In this document: piece by piece, positions 60,121 through 64,000 of the stretch
Numbering within the stretch: position 1 is the first letter of the stretch
Layout: every line of letters begins with the position of its first letter
DNA from: CADCTP01 sp963849885
Lineage (GTDB): Bacteria; Actinomycetota; Actinomycetes; Mycobacteriales; CADCTP01
NCBI GenBank assembly: GCA_963849885.1
Contig: CAWKIV010000002.1
Location: 62,001 to 126,000 of the forward strand
Length of the DNA stretch: 64,000 nt
Direction of reading: 5' to 3'
The notes under the pieces: generated by a model
What the model was told of the DNA's origin: nothing
Databases searched by the model: none
What the model saw: the letters and a program-made list of their open reading frames with translations, nothing else
Program-made: the position numbers and the translations under genes

Positions 60121-61293
60121 GTGGCCCGGCCCGCGCTGACCCTGCGGCTGCGCCTGACCCTCCTCTACGGCGGGCTGCTCGCCGTGGTCGCGGCCACCCT
60201 GCTCGGCGCGGCCGTGATCGTGCTGGACCGGGCGCTGCGGTCGCTGCCGCAGTTCCCGCCCGAGGTGGTGCTGCGCTTCAGCGACGGCACGTCGCTGACC
60301 GCCGCGCAGTTCTCCGAGCTGGTCCGCGACTCCGCCCGCGGCGAGCTGCTCCGCTCCGCCGGGCTGGTCTTCGCGGTCACCGTGCTGGTCGGCGTCGCGG
60401 CCGCGTACGTGCTGGCCGGGCGGGCGCTGCAGCCGGTCAGCCGGGTGACCTCGACCGCGCGCCGGCTGTCCGAGGAGACGCTGGACCAGCGGATCGGGCT
60501 GGACGGGCCGCCGGACGAGCTCAAGGAGCTGGCCGACACCTTCGACGCGATGCTGGCCCGGCTGGACGCCGCGTTCGACAGCCAGCGCCGGTTCGTCGCG
60601 AACGCCAGCCACGAGCTGCGCACCCCGCTGGCGGTGATCCGCACCGAGGTGGACGTCACCCTCGGCGACCCGGCCGCGACGGTGGCCGAGCTGCGCACCA
60701 TGGGCGAGGTGGTGCGGGAGGCCAGCGTGCGCGCCGACCAGCTGGTGGACGCGCTGCTGGTGCTGGCCCGGTCCGAGGGGCAGGCCCGCACCGGGCTGGA
60801 GCAGCGGGAGCCGGTCGACCTGGCCGCGCTGGTGCCGGCGGCCGTCGGCGCGGTCGCCGCCGAGGCCGCGGCCCGCTGCCTGTCGGTGACCACCGAGACC
60901 GAGCCGGCCCCCGCGGAGGGCGACCCGCACCTGCTGGAGCGGCTGGTCGGCAACCTGGTCGAGAACGCGGTCCGGCACAACGTGGACGGCGGCTGGCTGA
61001 CCGTGCGGACCGGGTCGACCCGCGGCGCCGGCGCCTGGCTGGAGGTGGCGAACACCGGCGCCGAGGTGCCGGCCGGCGAGGTCGAGCAGCTCTTCCAGCC
61101 GTTCCGGCGCGGCGGCACGGCCCGGACCGGGTCGCGCGGGGCCGGGCTGGGGCTGTCCATCGTGCGGGCGGTGGCGGCCGCGCACGGCGGCGCGGTGGTC
61201 GCGGCGGCGCGGTCGGGGGGCGGGCTCGAGGTGACGGTACGGCTGCCGGCGCCGAGCCGGGTGCCGGCGCCGCCCGTCCCGGCCCGCGCCTGA
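60121..61293 (+). CDS. membrane sensor histidine kinase
   Basis: A 390-residue protein from GTG 60121. Two transmembrane helices (about 12-34 and 79-100) flank a short extracytoplasmic loop of about 45 residues. HAMP follows, then the H box FVANASHELRTPLAVIRTE (His about 164), N box NLVENAVRHN, G boxes and GAGLGLSIVRAVAAAHGG. Coupled to the response regulator. The small sensor loop suggests direct membrane or envelope sensing. Confidence 0.94.
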   Translation: MARPALTLRLRLTLLYGGLLAVVAATLLGAAVIVLDRALRSLPQFPPEVVLRFSDGTSLTAAQFSELVRDSARGELLRSAGLVFAVTVLVGVAAAYVLAGRALQPVSRVTSTARRLSEETLDQRIGLDGPPDELKELADTFDAMLARLDAAFDSQRRFVANASHELRTPLAVIRTEVDVTLGDPAATVAELRTMGEVVREASVRADQLVDALLVLARSEGQARTGLEQREPVDLAALVPAAVGAVAAEAAARCLSVTTETEPAPAEGDPHLLERLVGNLVENAVRHNVDGGWLTVRTGSTRGAGAWLEVANTGAEVPAGEVEQLFQPFRRGGTARTGSRGAGLGLSIVRAVAAAHGGAVVAAARSGGGLEVTVRLPAPSRVPAPPVPARA

Positions 61294-61353
61294 CCGGGCC
61301 GGCCCGACCACCCGGTGCCCGGCCCGCTGGTCCCGCACCGACAAGCTGCGACA

Positions 61354-62646
61354 ATGGCCGCCGTGCCGCCCCCGCCCGCCACCGCGAGCCGGCCGCCGGC
61401 GAGCGCGACCGAGCCGGGTCCGCCCCGGCGCGCCGGCCGGTTCGCGCACTGGGTGCGCCGCCCGGCGCTCGCGGTCGCGCTGTTCGGGGTGGCCGTCGCG
61501 GTCAGCGTGGTCGAGGGCCAGCCGCCGCCGGCCGCCCGGGACAGCGGCGTCTCGGTGGACGCCGAGAAGCCGTACTCGTACCCGGTCGGCACCCTGCTGG
61601 TGGTCGCCGACGGCCGGCTGCTCCGCTTCGACAGCGCGGCCCGGCGGGCCCGGCCGGTGCCGCTGCCGGCCGGCGTCACCGCGCTGCGCGCCTGGACCCA
61701 GCCCGGCGGCGACGTGCTGCTGGGCCGGCAGCCCACCGGCCGCACGGCGGCCTACCTGCTGCGCACCGGCCGGCCGGCGGCGCTGCTCGGCCCGGCCGAG
61801 GTGGTGGTGCCCAGCGCGGACCGGACCGCGGTCTGGCTGGTCGCCCGCCGGGTCGCCACCCGGGTGCCGCTGGCCGGCGGCGGCCGGGCGACCGTGGCCC
61901 TGCCACGGGCGTCGCGGCTGGTCGCGGACACCCCGTCCGGGCTGATCGTGTCGACCGGGACGGTGCCGGACCCGGTGCTGCCGGGACGCCGGGAGACCCC
62001 GACGGCGACCGGGGCCCCGCCCGCCCGGCCGGCGCCCACCCCGACGCTGAGCCCGTCCGGCGCGCCGGCGACCGGCGCGAGCCCGCCGTCCGGGCTGCCG
62101 TCCGGGCCGACCCCGCCGCCGTACACGACCGCGTCGCCGGTGCCGTCCACCGGCCCGGAGGGCGTGCCGCTGACCACGCTGGTGGTCGGCCGGGACGCCA
62201 GCGTGCGCTACCTGGCCCCGGCCGAGGCGCTGGCCGCGACCGGCGACGTCGTGCTGCTGCGGGACGAGCAGCGGCGGCTCGGGGTGATCTCGCCGCGGCC
62301 CGGCGTCCGCAAGCCGCGCTGGCTGCCGAAGCTCAACGCGGTGGAGGCGATCGGCCCGGGCACCCTGGACGCCCGCGGCGAGACCTTCGCGGTGCTGGCC
62401 CGGATCCGGGACTCGGCCTGGCTGATGGCCGGGCCGACCACCGCCCGGACCGAGGCCGCGATCAACGTGGTCGCGCTGAGCGGCGGGCCGCCGGTGCCGG
62501 GGGCGGCGCCGCCGGCCTTCACCGCGTCCGGGCGGGTGCTGACGGTCCGCCCGGACGGCCGGATCGTCTACTACAACCCGGGCGAGCGCACCGGCTACAC
62601 GCTCGGCGACACCCTGCCCGCCGCCTCCGCCGTGACGCAGAGCTAG
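61354..62646 (+). CDS. membrane-anchored extracytoplasmic protein of unknown function
   Basis: A 430-residue protein from ATG 61354: Pro/Ala-rich cytoplasmic start, one transmembrane helix (ALAVALFGVAVAVSVVEG, about 35-52), then a beta-rich ectodomain resembling irregular propeller blades (VGTLLVVADGRLLRFDSAAR; AVWLVARRVATRVPLAGGGR; VVLLRDEQRRLGVISPRPG). A Pro/Thr/Ser linker (about 205-270) divides it. Its position after the two-component genes suggests it may belong to the same envelope response. No family recognised. Confidence 0.75.
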   Translation: MAAVPPPPATASRPPASATEPGPPRRAGRFAHWVRRPALAVALFGVAVAVSVVEGQPPPAARDSGVSVDAEKPYSYPVGTLLVVADGRLLRFDSAARRARPVPLPAGVTALRAWTQPGGDVLLGRQPTGRTAAYLLRTGRPAALLGPAEVVVPSADRTAVWLVARRVATRVPLAGGGRATVALPRASRLVADTPSGLIVSTGTVPDPVLPGRRETPTATGAPPARPAPTPTLSPSGAPATGASPPSGLPSGPTPPPYTTASPVPSTGPEGVPLTTLVVGRDASVRYLAPAEALAATGDVVLLRDEQRRLGVISPRPGVRKPRWLPKLNAVEAIGPGTLDARGETFAVLARIRDSAWLMAGPTTARTEAAINVVALSGGPPVPGAAPPAFTASGRVLTVRPDGRIVYYNPGERTGYTLGDTLPAASAVTQS

Positions 62647-62654
62647 GGCCCTAG
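62643..62654. terminator. 12-bp palindrome joining two convergent stop codons
   Basis: ctagggccctag is perfectly self-complementary and contains the stop codons of both convergent genes. It is too short, and has no loop, to be a confident intrinsic terminator, but it may mark the boundary. Confidence 0.35.
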
Positions 62655-64000
62655 GGCAGGCTGGCGACTCCCGGCGGGAGGAAGCGGCGGCCGGTCACCC
62701 GCTCGGTCACCCCGGCCCGGTCCAGGTACGGCGTGATGCCGCCGAGGTGGAACGGCCAGCCGGCGCCCAGCAGCATGCACAGGTCGACGTCCTGCGGCTC
62801 GGCCACCACGCCCTCGTCGAGCAGCAGCCGCACCTCCTCGGCCAGCGCGGCCAGCGCCCGCTCCCGCACCTGCTCCGCGGTGGACGGCCGGTCGCCGACC
62901 ACGAACAGCTCCCGCACCTCCGGGTCCACCTCCGGCCCGTCCGGCCCCCAGCTGAGCAGCCCCGGCTTGCCCGCCGCGACCAGCCGGCCGAGGTTGGCGC
63001 TGAGCGGGAACCGGTCCGGCCAGGCCGCGTGCAGCGTCTCCCCGGTGTGCAGCGCGACCGCCGGGCCGACCAGCCCGAGCAGCGCGAACGGCGACATCGG
63101 CAGGCCCAGCGGCGCCAGCGCCCGGTCGGCCACCTCCACCGGCGTGCCCTCGTCCACCGCCGCGGTGACCTCGCCGAGGAAGCGGGTGAGCAGCCGGTTG
63201 ACCACGAAGCGCGGGCGCGTCCCGCACCAGCACGCACGACTTCTTCAGCTGCTTGCCGACCGCGAACGCGGTGGCCAGCGTGGCGTCGTCGGTGCGCTCG
63301 GCCCGGACCACCTCGAGCAGCGGCAGCACCGCGACCGGGTTGAAGAAGTGCAGCCCGACGACCCGCTCCGGGTGGGCCAGCCCGGCCGCCATCTCGGTCA
63401 CCGGCAGCGAGGAGGTGTTGGTGGCCAGCACGCAGTCGGGCCGGACCACCGCCTCCACCTCGGCGAAGACCTGCTGCTTGACCTTGAGCTCCTCGAAGAC
63501 CGCCTCGATCACCAGGTCCGCGTCCGCGAACGCGTCCTTGGTCAGCGAGCCGGTGACCAGCGCCTTGAGCCGGTTGGCCTGGTCCGGGCCGACCCGCTTC
63601 TTGCGCAGCAGCGTGTCCACCTCGGCGTGCACGTACGCGACGCCCTTGTCCAGCCGGGCCTGGTCCAGGTCGGTGAGCACGACCGGCACCTCGAGCCGCC
63701 GCGCGAACAGCAGCGCGAGCTGCCCGGCCATCAGCCCGGCCCCGACCACGCCGACCTTGGTCACCGGCCGGGCCAGCTCCTTGGCCGGCGCGCCGACCGG
63801 GCGGCGGGCCCGCTTCTGCACCAGGTCGAACGCGTACAGCCCGGCGCGCAGCTCGTCGCCCATGACCAGGTCGGCCAGCGCCTCGTCCTCGGCCGCGAAG
63901 CCCGCGTCCAGGTCGGCCGTGCGGGCCAGCTCGATCAGCTCGAGCGCCCGGTACGCCGCCGGGGCCGCGCCGTGCACCTTGGCGTCGGCGAGCGCCCGGC
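62651..64000 (-). pseudogene. 3-hydroxyacyl-CoA dehydrogenase part of a FadB/FadJ-type enzyme, partial and frameshifted
   Basis: The gene enters from the right edge. Visible are the end of the enoyl-CoA hydratase/linker region, the NAD-binding VTKVGVVGAGLMAGQLALLF, VIEAVFEELKVKQQVFAEVE, TNTSSLPVTEMA and HFFNPVAVLPLLEVV. An extra base at 63211-63222 moves the frame to FVVNRLLTRFLGEVTAAVDE and a stop at 62651; removing one C restores DAPRFVVNR. It performs the second and third steps of fatty-acid beta-oxidation. Probably intact in the organism. Confidence 0.82.

Overview
The window is about 75% G+C, coding-dense, and uses many GTG starts with ATGA/GTGA/TGATG stop-start overlaps. The gene families are those of the class Actinomycetes: DUF3039, DUF3099, DUF3159, DUF3710, DUF4192 and DUF4193 proteins, IdeR, polyphosphate glucokinase, and a HrdB/SigA pair with SigB. 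From 35 to 54 kb the order sigA, ppgK, suhB, LytR_C protein (Cei), DUF4193, dut, DUF3710, alpha/beta hydrolase, OB-fold protein, DUF3159, two TrkA proteins, APC permease, TrmA-like methyltransferase follows, as I recall it, the Mycobacterium tuberculosis block Rv2703 to Rv2689c. ideR (9.4 kb) and sigB (18 kb) extend that synteny to the left, broken by inserted genes. I cannot name the genus.

Layout. 0-6.2 kb: partial DUF4192 gene, PolA-family polymerase, gltD without gltB, S9 peptidase. 6.3-9.4 kb: one surface/stress operon (DUF4397 protein, class F sortase, ECF sigma, RskA-like anti-sigma). 9.4-18 kb: IdeR, sulfurtransferase, a lipoprotein, an AcuC deacetylase beside a GNAT/acyl-CoA-synthetase acetyltransferase, and a three-gene yjfLMC-like set (DUF350, lipoprotein, glutathionylspermidine-synthase fold). 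18-31 kb: SigB, MerR regulator, Dtd, rhodanese, two cysteine dioxygenase paralogues, a methyltransferase, a cyclodeaminase, a HhH-GPD protein, a DUF433/DUF5615 toxin-antitoxin pair, regulators and a helicase. 30.4-34.9 kb: an accessory island of type VII-secretion polymorphic toxins with immunity genes, two head-to-head trunk copies carrying a 59-bp perfect inverted repeat, a WXG100-like protein, and two DUF7455 paralogues flanking the papain-fold toxin. 35-54.5 kb: the conserved core block, interrupted by about 0.8 kb of non-coding tandem repeats (46.4-47.2 kb). 54.5-59.3 kb: a xylFGH-type sugar ABC operon with a ROK regulator and a palindromic operator candidate. 59.4-64 kb: a two-component system, an anchored secreted protein and the end of a fadB-like gene.

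At least nine otherwise conserved genes are broken or altered by a single-base indel (mostly one extra base), including both xylF and xylG and fadB. This pattern points to sequence or assembly error rather than mass gene decay, and it affects gene ends throughout. The most interesting biology is the toxin island, where two genes share about 75 codons and then diverge abruptly, and the sortase operon, whose DUF4397 partner ends in a tripartite tail lacking a canonical sorting motif.
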